Shown here piece by piece: positions 36,718 to 45,484 of a DNA stretch of 64,000 nucleotides (the first letter of the stretch is position 1; each line of letters opens with the position of its first letter). The notes beneath the pieces are model-generated. The model searched no databases, was not told where the DNA came from, and saw nothing but the letters and a program-made list of their open reading frames with translations. The position numbers and the translations under genes were made by a program. The stretch is from Robertmurraya sp. FSL R5-0851. GTDB taxonomy: Bacteria; Bacillota; Bacilli; Bacillales; Cytobacillaceae. The stretch covers positions 3,763,001 to 3,827,000 of the forward strand of contig NZ_JBBOOE010000001.1 of NCBI RefSeq assembly GCF_038002965.1. The letters run 5' to 3'.

Positions 36718-37514
36718 GACAGTTCCCCCTGAATAACATGCTTAATCATATGATCATCAATGATACGTCGCCCATTTTGAGCTCCATACAGGAGGCTGTG
36801 AGTACATACTTTATTAATAAGCCGTGGGGTGCCCCCAGAAAACCGATGAATTTCTTCCAATGCCCCATCTGAGAAGATTTGTTGTTCAATTCCTGCATAT
36901 TCTAGATGTCGTGAGACATATGCATCTACTTGTGCGCGATCATAGTGACTTAATTTAAACTGAATATCGATTCTTTGACGTATGGCAGAGTATGATTGAA
37001 GACGCAGACGATCCCATAATTCACTTTGTCCTACAAGGATAAGAGCCATCGGGCTTTGTGCATCCATCTTGAAGTTGAGTAAAAATCTGACCTCTTCAAG
37101 CATTTCACGATCTAATAGGTGTGACTCATCAACCACAACTACAGGCTGAATTCCATGAATACCTCTCATTAATTCAATTTCTCGATGAAGCTGTCGTTTG
37201 GCATCGCCTCTATAGAACTTCGATTCCGCTCCTAGCTGTTCTAACAAACCTTTATAAAAATGCCTTGGTGTTAGTTTTGAATCGGATAAATAAAGCACTT
37301 GATATTTCCCTTGATCAAGGCCATCTACAAATTTCCTAAGTGTGGTTGTTTTCCCAGTCCCGCAATCCCCAGTTAAAACGGCAAATAGCTGCCTCTCTGC
37401 CGTATACTTTAATCGGCCCAAAACTTCTTGCATCGTAATGGAATCATAAAGTTGAGTAGTAGGTACATCTCTTGTAAAAGGGGTATGTTTCATTCCATAA
37501 AAACCCTCAAACAT
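36714..37514 (-). CDS. Transposon AAA ATPase (ExeA/TniB/TnsC-like)
   Basis: 266 residues when started at the ATG at 37514, which has AAGGAGG 9 nt upstream and overlaps the transposase stop. FYGMKHTPFTRDVPTTQLY is the typical ExeA-like start; Walker A GDCGTGKTT (about 46-54) and Walker B VVVVDESHLL follow, then LVGQSELWDRL and GGTPRLINKVC. Such ATPases bind target DNA and recruit and activate the transposase. A frame upstream of the ATG is merely overlap with the transposase gene. Confidence 0.9.
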   Translation of the reverse strand: MFEGFYGMKHTPFTRDVPTTQLYDSITMQEVLGRLKYTAERQLFAVLTGDCGTGKTTTLRKFVDGLDQGKYQVLYLSDSKLTPRHFYKGLLEQLGAESKFYRGDAKRQLHREIELMRGIHGIQPVVVVDESHLLDREMLEEVRFLLNFKMDAQSPMALILVGQSELWDRLRLQSYSAIRQRIDIQFKLSHYDRAQVDAYVSRHLEYAGIEQQIFSDGALEEIHRFSGGTPRLINKVCTHSLLYGAQNGRRIIDDHMIKHVIQGELS

Positions 37515-38862
37515 CTTCGCCATCCTCCTTCCAAACAGCACGGAAAGAAACGGCTGGAGCTTGTTCGATTTTTCTTTCTTTGTGTTTCTGTTCGGCAGCT
37601 TTAAGTAATCTGGAAGAATCAGCTTCAGGTGACTGGAGGTGTGAAGGCAATGGTGGTCGCTTTCCAGATCTTTCTCCAATCACAAGCTTTTTTGCTCTCC
37701 AAGGGGAATAACCCTCATATTCAATTGTTAGCTCCTCCAAATCCGCTGGATCATAGACAACATCTACTTGACGACCAATAAAAGAAAGACCAACCTCATA
37801 TTTCTGATCCATAAAACTAATACACCCTGACTTATCTACTTTCCTCGTCTCACAATGCAAGAAAGCATTCGCTAGTTTATCAGGATCAATAAATCGAAGT
37901 GCTTTTTTATCGCTTCGAAAAGCAGTTTCAGGGCTAATGTTCTCATCAAGACCAGAATGGGGTTTATTTTGATAACATTCTGAAAGCCATACTTGAAAAA
38001 GCTCATTCAATCGATCTAAGGAATTAGGCTTATCAAGGGCAGCTTCACCCAAAAAAGAATCTACAACTCTATTAAAGCGTTCAACTTTGCCTTTTGACTC
38101 AGCCGCATACGGTTTTGCATAGATCAGTCTTGTCCCTAATTTAGAACAAGTACGAGACATCCACTTGGTTCGATACTGTTTTCCATTATCAAAGTAAACG
38201 GCTTCAGGGACACCATATTTTTGAATTGCATTTCGAAAAGCATCCTCTATAATCCTAGAATCAAGGGTAGGATAGAAGGCTCCATGCAGAATAAATCGAG
38301 TTGCGTCGTCTATTATAGCGACTAAGTAGACCTGCTTCTTGATCCCATTTGGCCCAATGGGTAAATAAGGTCCAAATTTTATATCTGATTGCCACAGCTG
38401 GTTACGGTGACGCTTTTGAAATCGTCTGGCTGCTACCCCTGATTGAGAGTAGAGCCTCATTTGCCGAGAACTGTATCCTCTTTCAGTTAACTTTTCTTGA
38501 AGAGTAGATCGTTTTAGCTGCCCTGGTTGTGCTAAGCCCTCCCACTCTAGTATTTGAATAATTTGTGCAACACTTCTAGTAGGAGCTTCTTTTCGAAGGA
38601 GAATCGCTTGTTCCAATAAATGCGGAGGAATGGCCTCTTTTTTCATTTTTCCCTGGATTCCTTTTGGCTTTAGCCCTTTAAAACTTTCATTGCGATACTG
38701 CTCAAGGTAACGTCTAATTGTCCTTTCAGAAAGACCGCTGGTCTTACATATATGGTTTTTCAATTCCTTTGCTTTTCCAGCATCTAGCCCTTCCGCCAAA
38801 AGAGGGGCAATAAGCTGGAACCTTTGTACTGCGATTTCTTCTGCCTTTTTTTGATCTCTCAT
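37507..38862 (-). CDS. Transposon transposase, rve/DDE type (TniA/TnsB-like)
   Basis: 451 residues. N-terminal helix-turn-helix segments (ICKTSGLSERTIRRYLEQYR and a second near 85-130) precede an integrase core with Asp in WQSDIKFGP, Asp in VYFDNGKQY and Glu in ESKGKVERFNR. A C-terminal beta barrel (YEVGLSFIGRQVDVVYDP) follows, as in TniA, TnsB and MuA. It is encoded just upstream of the partner ATPase with overlap. The frame is intact. Confidence 0.92.
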   Translation of the reverse strand: MRDQKKAEEIAVQRFQLIAPLLAEGLDAGKAKELKNHICKTSGLSERTIRRYLEQYRNESFKGLKPKGIQGKMKKEAIPPHLLEQAILLRKEAPTRSVAQIIQILEWEGLAQPGQLKRSTLQEKLTERGYSSRQMRLYSQSGVAARRFQKRHRNQLWQSDIKFGPYLPIGPNGIKKQVYLVAIIDDATRFILHGAFYPTLDSRIIEDAFRNAIQKYGVPEAVYFDNGKQYRTKWMSRTCSKLGTRLIYAKPYAAESKGKVERFNRVVDSFLGEAALDKPNSLDRLNELFQVWLSECYQNKPHSGLDENISPETAFRSDKKALRFIDPDKLANAFLHCETRKVDKSGCISFMDQKYEVGLSFIGRQVDVVYDPADLEELTIEYEGYSPWRAKKLVIGERSGKRPPLPSHLQSPEADSSRLLKAAEQKHKERKIEQAPAVSFRAVWKEDGEDV

Positions 38863-38902
38863 GATAACACTCCTTTACAAATGTGATTATCATGAGTGTA
38901 AA

Positions 38903-39433
38903 TCAGCTATCTTCGGACAAGAATGCAGAACGGGTATGTACCCATAAATTTAAATTCACTATCGGACGGACAATTCTCTCCAGCCATCTGGTGGCATTTC
39001 CAACCAGTCGTCCTATTCTATGAAGTGCAGTCTCTGAATTTGCGGACGTCAAATTCAAAGGGACCTTATCCTGTTTGGTTCGAAGCACAATGGATAAGAG
39101 GCAATTTGCCCAGTAATCTACGAAATTATTAAACCATTTAAACCAACGAAATAAAGTAGATTCATCAGCTGGAACATCATGTGTAGAAGGGTTCGAAAGA
39201 ACCGACTCTATACACTCTGCCTTATATCTCTTATATGGAACTAAGAAATCTGGTAATTCATGATGAATCCGGCCGCATTGATCACAACCTAAACGCCGGA
39301 TATTATATATTTTTGTCTCTCCAGAACTTTCTTTTGATTTTCTTTCCCTAGTACCAGTTACGCTCATGTCTTTCCCGCAACAGGGCGAAGGAATCCTCCC
39401 CGCACCTCTAACCAAAAACTCCATTGTTTTCAA
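38903..39433 (-). CDS. DUF6431 zinc-ribbon protein of the transposon
   Basis: 176 residues. A zinc ribbon is seen as PCCGKDMSV (Cys18, Cys19) and CDQCGRIH about 35 residues on, followed by a helical segment with STLFRWFKWFNNF that could bind DNA. It is the first gene of the transposon operon, 40 bp before the transposase. The N-terminal CxC-ribbon plus helix-turn-helix layout suggests a DNA-binding accessory or repressor. Function of the family is not established. Confidence 0.75.
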   Translation of the reverse strand: MKTMEFLVRGAGRIPSPCCGKDMSVTGTRERKSKESSGETKIYNIRRLGCDQCGRIHHELPDFLVPYKRYKAECIESVLSNPSTHDVPADESTLFRWFKWFNNFVDYWANCLLSIVLRTKQDKVPLNLTSANSETALHRIGRLVGNATRWLERIVRPIVNLNLWVHTRSAFLSEDS

Positions 39434-39476
39434 TTAGTTTATAATCTGATACAATAATCATATGGTTTTTTTAGGG

Positions 39477-39525
39477 GACGTCTCCCGTATATCTGTTGGC
39501 GCAGATATACATTATGGGAGGCGTC
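39477..39525. other. Long hairpin in the transposon leader
   Basis: GACGTCTCCC and GTATATCTG pair with CAGATATAC and GGGAGGCGTC around TTGGCG, with a small bulge. On the plus strand TTTTCC follows, so it can terminate antisense transcription; on the minus strand it sits upstream of the first transposon gene and could shield it from outside reading. Confidence 0.65.
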
Positions 39526-39649
39526 TTTTCCTTTCTCCAGAATTATAAATGTCAAAATGTTTCGAATTATGCACACATGGACATTATAACCGTCAAATTC
39601 TGGACAGGCAACACCGTCAACTATCGGTCATTTTGGGATGGCAATAACA

Positions 39650-39655
39650 GTTAGC
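39650..39655. repeat. Target-site duplication, right copy (GTTAGC)
   Basis: Identical to 36360-36365. It contains the TAA stop (39651-39653, minus strand) of the adjacent operon gene, which therefore survived the insertion. Confidence 0.9.
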
Positions 39656-40850
39656 TATAAAATTTGTCAGCTTTTATTTGATAATATTTATTTATCAATC
39701 TTATACTGAAACCCTGAGTAAAAGGCAATAAATTATATAATAGTGAATAAACTCCTATATCTTTCGTATCACCTTGAGAAAAATCTATCGAACCATCTCT
39801 TCTAGTAACGCTCATTAGATACTCTGCTGCACGATTAGCACTGAAAAGGCTTAGCTTTTTAATATCGTCTAGAACTGATGCGTTTAACATTACCCATCCA
39901 AGAGTTGCTGTAGCTGAAGAATCAGGTCTACTTTCTTCTCTAAAAACAGTCCAATTCCAACTACCATTCTCCCTCTGACATTTCTGCATATCACATACAA
40001 ATTCCTTAATAATTCCTTCAAGAAATTTTTTGTCAGTTCCAGGCTCTAACTCTTTCCAAGCATCAATTAATCCTATCCCAAACCATCCTAAACCTCTGCC
40101 CCATCCACACAAACCCAATGGATTGTAGGAGTGTATTTTATAAGCATGATAGGGTATAGATGTTCCAGATAACATTCCATATTTTTTGTAAGATTCTATC
40201 TGCTTAATAGATAACTCTATACAATTATTATTGTCAAAATACTTCCCATAGGAAATTAGAAAAGGACATATGAAGCCTATTGTATCTACATATCTGTAGT
40301 CCATCATAGATTTCCTATATCCTACCGTTCCATCTTCGCCAATATGCTCTTTAATTAATTCCCAAGTGTAATCAAGAGCAGGTTTATATTTTTGAATTTC
40401 AATAAATTTAACCTGCATTAATGCGTAAGCAAGTATCCCAACATCTATATTTTTAGGTTTTACTTTCCAATTTCCATTTGAGTCAAACTTTCTTAACAAA
40501 AATTTGTTAATCTCATCTTTTATATAATCTTCATTTTTATAACTTAGTTTTTCAACCAAGCCCAAAAGTAAGGATGCTTCTTGCCAATATTGTAAATCAT
40601 TATTTGAGTAGTTACCTTTTATCATGTCGATTAATAGTAATCGATTATTATCAGTCACCCTTATTTTAGGTGTTTTGTTTAGCCATTTAGTCCCTTGTTT
40701 TGTAATACTATTATTCCAATGGTCTTTATTACTGTATCTTCCAATATGGATTCTACCCAGCCAGTCTCTTGCATAAGGAATAAAGTCTATGAATAAGACT
40801 AGTGACATTATTATAAGTAAAATTATTGATATTAAGAAGACTGTATTCAT
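39651..40850 (-). CDS. GH88/GH105-like (unsaturated glycuronyl hydrolase-type) membrane-anchored protein
   Basis: 399 residues from the ATG at 40850, which has AAGGGA 6 nt upstream. One N-terminal membrane span (about residues 3-24) precedes an alpha/alpha-barrel with CGWGRGLGWFGIGLIDAW and SRPDSSATATLGWVML, motifs of the GH88/GH105 fold that hydrolyses or hydrates unsaturated uronic acid sugars released by lyases. A catabolic-type fold inside a synthesis operon is notable; it may trim or edit the polymer. The catalytic Asp residues cannot be assigned with certainty. The transposon sits right at its stop codon. Confidence 0.75.
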   Translation of the reverse strand: MNTVFLISIILLIIMSLVLFIDFIPYARDWLGRIHIGRYSNKDHWNNSITKQGTKWLNKTPKIRVTDNNRLLLIDMIKGNYSNNDLQYWQEASLLLGLVEKLSYKNEDYIKDEINKFLLRKFDSNGNWKVKPKNIDVGILAYALMQVKFIEIQKYKPALDYTWELIKEHIGEDGTVGYRKSMMDYRYVDTIGFICPFLISYGKYFDNNNCIELSIKQIESYKKYGMLSGTSIPYHAYKIHSYNPLGLCGWGRGLGWFGIGLIDAWKELEPGTDKKFLEGIIKEFVCDMQKCQRENGSWNWTVFREESRPDSSATATLGWVMLNASVLDDIKKLSLFSANRAAEYLMSVTRRDGSIDFSQGDTKDIGVYSLLYNLLPFTQGFSIRLINKYYQIKADKFYS

Positions 40851-40866
40851 ATGGTTTCCCTTTCTA

Positions 40867-42051
40867 TTAAGCTTCGAACATTGAGTATAGTTTTTCAATT
40901 TCAGTCTCAGAACCTAATTCCTCGTTAGAGAGATTATCTTGAAATCTCAACTTCATTTCATAATTATTTAGTAAAAATTTTATCCCTTCAAACATTGCTA
41001 ATGCATTCATATCTACAATCAGTCCATTAGTTTTGTTAGTAATTTGATCCTTTACTGTACTAAAATCAGTTGTAACTATTGGTTTTTTTAATATCTTAGC
41101 TTCATCTAGCGCAATTGATTTTCCTTCAAATCTAGATGGATGAATATATATATCAGCAGCCCTTATATACGGGTAAGGATTTTCTTTCAAGCCAAGTAAT
41201 ATAAAATAATTTTCTACACCAAGTTCTTTTATTAATCTCTCAAGATTCGTACGTTCCTCGCCCTCTCCTATTACATACCACTTAAAAGAATATCCTTCTT
41301 CCACTAATAACTTGCAAGCTTCAATTGCTATATCAAATCCCTTAAGTTGATTCAGTCTGCCAACAGAAACAAAAGTATTAGGAGTACTACTTAGCTCTAT
41401 TCTCTCCTCTGCCATTTTATTTATTGTCTTTTCAGAGATAATATTATGCATTACCTGTACCTTCGAAGAGTATCGTGCAAACTTCTTTTTTAAAATTCTT
41501 GCACACTCTTCAGAGACAGTAACAATATGATCAAGTTTTTCGAAGTAACCTCTATCTATTTTTGGATCCATCTTCATCCTATCATAGTCAGTGTGTATAA
41601 AACCTATTTTCTTCATTGCTTTTACTTTATCAACACAAAAGTAAATTGGATTCTTTTCAAGATACCCAATAGCAACATCATATGTTTTTTCTAAAGACGG
41701 GATGGAATTTGAAAGATACCTCCAAACTCTTTGTTCACATCTTGCCGGATTCTTTTCCACTTTAAAAATTATTCCAGCTTGAATACGTGAAATTGTAGTT
41801 TTCATTTTTCCTTTTCTAATGGTATATAATAAGGCCTTTTTAATAGGCATATCAAAATATTTAAAATCCTTAGGTTCTTGTAATATTTTTACTTCTTTGG
41901 GTACATTCGAATAGAAAAGACCCTCTTTTTGAAATAAATATAGGTCAACATTAAACTGTTCATAATTAATTGTTTGGAGAACGGAAATAAGTGCTTTTTC
42001 AGCTCCACCACAATTTAAATTATTTATAACGAATAAGATGTTTCTTTTCAC
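40867..42051 (-). CDS. GT4 family glycosyltransferase (paralogue 1 of 3)
   Basis: 394 residues from a GTG. FVINNLNCGGAEKALISVL at the start and VSVGRLNQLKGFDIAIEAC, VIGEGEERTNLERLI, LLGLKENPYPYIRAADIYI and PSRFEGKSIALDEAKIL in the C-terminal donor domain are GT-B family 4 motifs. It is clearly paralogous to the genes at 42063 and 45485, sharing the IHTDYD and VSEEC segments. Cytoplasmic, building the repeat unit on a lipid carrier. Acceptor and sugar unknown. Confidence 0.9.
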   Translation of the reverse strand: MKRNILFVINNLNCGGAEKALISVLQTINYEQFNVDLYLFQKEGLFYSNVPKEVKILQEPKDFKYFDMPIKKALLYTIRKGKMKTTISRIQAGIIFKVEKNPARCEQRVWRYLSNSIPSLEKTYDVAIGYLEKNPIYFCVDKVKAMKKIGFIHTDYDRMKMDPKIDRGYFEKLDHIVTVSEECARILKKKFARYSSKVQVMHNIISEKTINKMAEERIELSSTPNTFVSVGRLNQLKGFDIAIEACKLLVEEGYSFKWYVIGEGEERTNLERLIKELGVENYFILLGLKENPYPYIRAADIYIHPSRFEGKSIALDEAKILKKPIVTTDFSTVKDQITNKTNGLIVDMNALAMFEGIKFLLNNYEMKLRFQDNLSNEELGSETEIEKLYSMFEA

Positions 42052-42062
42052 TTCTTCGCCCC

Positions 42063-43253
42063 TTAAATAAGTTGATATAGTTTTTCTATCTCCTCGACTG
42101 TTCCTACTTTCTCCCTTTCGAGGTTTCTTTGCAGAGAATATTTATAATTATTATTATTAATTAATTCTTCAATCGCTTGTGAAATACTTTCAGGGGTGGT
42201 TCCTGCAATACTTCCATTAGTACCGTGTATTATTTGATCTTTTACAGTTTCAAAGTTTGTTACAACAATAGGCTTGCAAAGTATCTTTGCCTCATCTATA
42301 GCTATAGATTTCCCTTCATACCTAGAAGGCTGAACATATATATCAACATTTTTCATGTACTTATATGGATTATCTTTCACTCCTAATAAAATAAAATTTT
42401 CCTCTATACCTTTCTCACGTATTAATGACAATATGTTATCTCTTTCCTCACCATCACCAATTATAAACCACTTAATCTTATATCCATTATTAACCAAAAG
42501 CCTACATGCCTCTATAGCTATATCAATTCCTTTCTCATAACTGATCCTAGCTACGGTTAATAGGGAAGTAGTATTTTCTTCTCGTATTTCTGCCTTTAGG
42601 TCTTTATTAGCCAAAAAGTTTATATTCGAAGGTGAAACAATGTTATAAATTACTTTAATTTTTGCTCTTAGCTCTGGAAAGTTCTTTTCCAATGAATTAG
42701 CACATTCTTCTGAGACAGTTGCCGTGTAATCCAACTGTTTAAAGTAATGAACATCGAGTTTTGGATTTAATCCAGAATTACTATAATTTGTATGAATCCA
42801 ACCTATTTTTTTACTAGCATTGACTTTATCAATTACATAGTAAATTGAAGTTTTTTCCAAATATCCTATTGCAGCATCATATGTTCCTTCAAGTTTTTCG
42901 ATTGAATTGCTTATATATTTCCATGACATCTGTTCAGCAATAGATTTGTTACTATATAATCGGTTTATCAGACTGAATACAAGCCTATTAAATGCCAACT
43001 CAAGCTTCCCTTGACGTACGAATGTTATTACAGATTTTATTAACCCTTTTGTAAAAATAGTATAATTCCCCTGTAATTCAAATATATTCACTTCTACGGG
43101 GATTTGCTTTAAGAATATTCCCTTCCGACTTAATAATAGAAGGTCAACACTATATTCTTCATAATTAATCTCATGAAGTAGGTTTATAAGGCTTTTTTCT
43201 CCTCCACCTGGTGCCAAGCTAGGCATAACAAATAATAATTTTTTCCTTTTCAT
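42063..43253 (-). CDS. GT4 family glycosyltransferase (paralogue 2 of 3)
   Basis: 396 residues. MPSLAPGGGEKSLINLL, VARISYEKGIDIAIEAC, IIGDGEERDNILSLI and PSRYEGKSIAIDEAKIL give the GT-B fold family 4 pattern. It lies 11 bp upstream of its closest paralogue at 40867, so tandem duplication followed by drift is likely. ATG start with GGGTGG upstream. Confidence 0.9.
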   Translation of the reverse strand: MKRKKLLFVMPSLAPGGGEKSLINLLHEINYEEYSVDLLLLSRKGIFLKQIPVEVNIFELQGNYTIFTKGLIKSVITFVRQGKLELAFNRLVFSLINRLYSNKSIAEQMSWKYISNSIEKLEGTYDAAIGYLEKTSIYYVIDKVNASKKIGWIHTNYSNSGLNPKLDVHYFKQLDYTATVSEECANSLEKNFPELRAKIKVIYNIVSPSNINFLANKDLKAEIREENTTSLLTVARISYEKGIDIAIEACRLLVNNGYKIKWFIIGDGEERDNILSLIREKGIEENFILLGVKDNPYKYMKNVDIYVQPSRYEGKSIAIDEAKILCKPIVVTNFETVKDQIIHGTNGSIAGTTPESISQAIEELINNNNYKYSLQRNLEREKVGTVEEIEKLYQLI

Positions 43254-43262
43254 AGATCCACC

Positions 43263-44423
43263 CTACTTGACGACTTGGTTTAAATATTCTGCAGCTAGGT
43301 ATGACTTCTTTTTAATTGCAGGTATTACCTGTTTTAATTGACTTCTAGTCTCTTTCTCATTTATTATTAGATTCTTCACACTGTTTATCAATTTTTTTGG
43401 TTTAGAAAGATCATTAATACTCAGAACTAATTTTTCTTCACCAAATAAGTCTTTAGCAATTCCCCTGGACTTTACACTATATCCAAGAACCAAGGTAGGT
43501 ACAAAACTTGAATATGCGGCTATAGTTGCGTGTGTTCTAGCACCAATAAAAAATCGCATTCTCGAAATATAACCTTTATATTCAATAGCATTTAAATTAT
43601 CTGGTAACAAGATTACTCGATCCGTACCTTTAAAGTAATCATAATATTTCTTTAGCACTTCGTAATCATTGTTACCATCTTTGATAACATGTGGTGTTAA
43701 AGCAATAACCATATCTGTTTCATCGATTAAATATTGAATTAGTTGTCTTACAGATTCGTATGAACCCGTATTTTTTTTCCACACTAGTGGACTAAAATTT
43801 AATCCTATAGTATTCCCTTCAATCCACCCCTCCGGTAAAGAAAGTTCTTCTTTCTCCATAGTGAAAGCAGGATCAGCACAAAGTTTTACATTTTTAAGTC
43901 CTTTTGCCAATAAAGTTTCATAAGTGATTGACTCTCTTGCTAAAATTAAATCAAATATTTTTAAGTCTTCTAGTTTCCTTTGGCTCAAATCCTCTTCTCC
44001 AATTGAACACCCCCATAATACCAACTTTTTACCACTTGCTTTTACTTGTTTATCAACTTCATATAAGTCAGGTTGCTCTCCGTAACAATAGTTATCTCCA
44101 CCTATTGACAGATAGACATCCATATCCTCTATATGGCGAATAATATTATAATTAATTTTTTTTAATGCGTATGACTCATCGTTAAATAATTTTACCTTCA
44201 GTGATGAAATAAACCAGGCCAGTGAGTATTTTTTTATACTTACCGCGGAAGCATCATAAATTGCATCGAGTTTACTTATTATTTTATCTGTATCTGGTTT
44301 TCCGGAAGCTAGGTATATTAAAGCATCTTTTTTAGAATCCTTTATTATATTCGTAGTAGATCGAACAATTGCTTCACATCCCCTATTTTGACTTCCATCA
44401 TGTGCAAACATTAAAATTTTCAA
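43263..44423 (-). CDS. Polysaccharide pyruvyl transferase family protein
   Basis: 386 residues from a TTG with GGGGGGA upstream. MFAHDGSQNRGCEAIVRST, LSIGGDNYCYGEQPD and FFIGARTHATIAAYSSFVPTLVLGYS are PF04230 motifs. This longer type resembles WcaK/AmsJ-like enzymes more than EpsI. It overlaps the upstream GT2 gene by 4 bp. Two enzymes of this family in one operon suggest either two pyruvylated sites or one with another function. Confidence 0.86.
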   Translation of the reverse strand: MKILMFAHDGSQNRGCEAIVRSTTNIIKDSKKDALIYLASGKPDTDKIISKLDAIYDASAVSIKKYSLAWFISSLKVKLFNDESYALKKINYNIIRHIEDMDVYLSIGGDNYCYGEQPDLYEVDKQVKASGKKLVLWGCSIGEEDLSQRKLEDLKIFDLILARESITYETLLAKGLKNVKLCADPAFTMEKEELSLPEGWIEGNTIGLNFSPLVWKKNTGSYESVRQLIQYLIDETDMVIALTPHVIKDGNNDYEVLKKYYDYFKGTDRVILLPDNLNAIEYKGYISRMRFFIGARTHATIAAYSSFVPTLVLGYSVKSRGIAKDLFGEEKLVLSINDLSKPKKLINSVKNLIINEKETRSQLKQVIPAIKKKSYLAAEYLNQVVK

Positions 44424-45484
44424 GCCGGATTCCCCCCGCTATTTTTATTTCTAAACGAACTATATCGAGTTAATAACAACACTCCGAGTGTTGATCTTTT
44501 TTCAACAAAATTGACCATTAATCTTTCATATCTACTTTTGAAAATCGGTGAATAAACTAATAGTGCCTCTCTAAAGCTTTCATTATGTATCATTGATTTT
44601 ACATATTTATATCTTTGATGAAAACTAACATCTGAGGGTTCAAAATATAGATGAATATAAGAAAATACTAATTTAACTAATTTTTTCTTCCTCAAATTGT
44701 TGATCTTATCTTCATTCAGTAAATCTTTATAAATAGTAGGAACATCTTCAAAGTGGGCTTCCAAAGCTCTTTTAAAATAATCCTTTTCTAAAATATTTCT
44801 AGTTGCACTACCTTTAACTTCACGGTAAAAATAGCCAGAGTAATCAAAATATAAGGCCTTTTTTGCATTAGAAAACACTTGAATATTGAAGGCCCTATCT
44901 TCACCTAATGCTATATTTTTAGGGAACCTTATTTTATGCTCCTTAATTAACTTACTTTTGTACAACTTATTGCAAACAGAATTTAAGTCATCTTTCTCTA
45001 AAAAATATGGCAAAATGATTTCTCTTATATCATTCCGTTCTAACTCGATTCCTTTAGGGAAGTTATACTTGACTAAGCTCTTTTTACCAGCTAGTTCCAT
45101 TTCAAAGTTTGAAATTATTACATCAAGGTTTTTATTTAATGATTCCATGTAAAGTAAGTAAATCATGTTTTCTTCAATATAATCATCAGCATCTACAAAT
45201 CCAATGTATTCTCCAACTGCAGACACCAAACCCTTATTTCTTGCAGAACTAACTCCTTTATTCTTTTGAGTTATAAACTTGATTCTGTCATCGACTTTAT
45301 TATATTCTTGAATAATGTTACTGCTATTATCATCTGAACCATCATCAACAAAGATAAATTCACATTCTTTCATCGTTTGGTTAATAAGTGATTGTATACA
45401 CTCTCTAAGATAAGTCTGGGCATTATAAACTGGAATGATGATGCTTACCTTAGTACTCAGTGAAATCCCCTCCTTTATGGACAT
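44420..45484 (-). CDS. GT2 family glycosyltransferase
   Basis: Up to 354 residues. VSIIIPVYNAQTYLRECI, VDDGSDDNS and FVDADDYIEEN (D-x-D) define the GT-A family 2 fold; SARNKGL is also typical. The ATG overlaps the previous stop as TGAATG but has no ribosome binding site; a strong AAAGGAGGGG lies inside the first codons, with the nearest start-like codons ATT and CTG, so a rare CTG start nine codons in is possible. Confidence 0.88.
   Translation of the reverse strand: MSIKEGISLSTKVSIIIPVYNAQTYLRECIQSLINQTMKECEFIFVDDGSDDNSSNIIQEYNKVDDRIKFITQKNKGVSSARNKGLVSAVGEYIGFVDADDYIEENMIYLLYMESLNKNLDVIISNFEMELAGKKSLVKYNFPKGIELERNDIREIILPYFLEKDDLNSVCNKLYKSKLIKEHKIRFPKNIALGEDRAFNIQVFSNAKKALYFDYSGYFYREVKGSATRNILEKDYFKRALEAHFEDVPTIYKDLLNEDKINNLRKKKLVKLVFSYIHLYFEPSDVSFHQRYKYVKSMIHNESFREALLVYSPIFKSRYERLMVNFVEKRSTLGVLLLTRYSSFRNKNSGGNPA

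Larger units (their letters stand above)
36366..39649 (-). mobile_element. TniA/TniB-like transposon, 3,284 bp, with DUF6431 and DUF5348 genes
   Basis: Ends match imperfectly from TGTTA(C/T)TG(A/C)C and are flanked by 6-bp GTTAGC duplications. A 17-bp motif TGTCCA(C/G)AAT(C/T)TGACGG lies exactly 43 bp inside each end in inverted orientation (36409-36425 and 39590-39606), as expected for transposase-binding sites. Genes in order are DUF6431, rve transposase, AAA ATPase and DUF5348, all minus strand and overlapping or close. The transposase plus ATPase pair recalls Tn5053/Tn552 TniAB and Tn7 TnsBC. Insertion lies at the stop codon of the GH88/105-like gene. Confidence 0.92.

Noticed and set aside
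37515..37679. 55 extra N-terminal residues for the transposon ATPase
   Set aside because: They overlap the transposase gene in another frame; the ATG at 37514 has AAGGAGG and fits the ExeA-type start.
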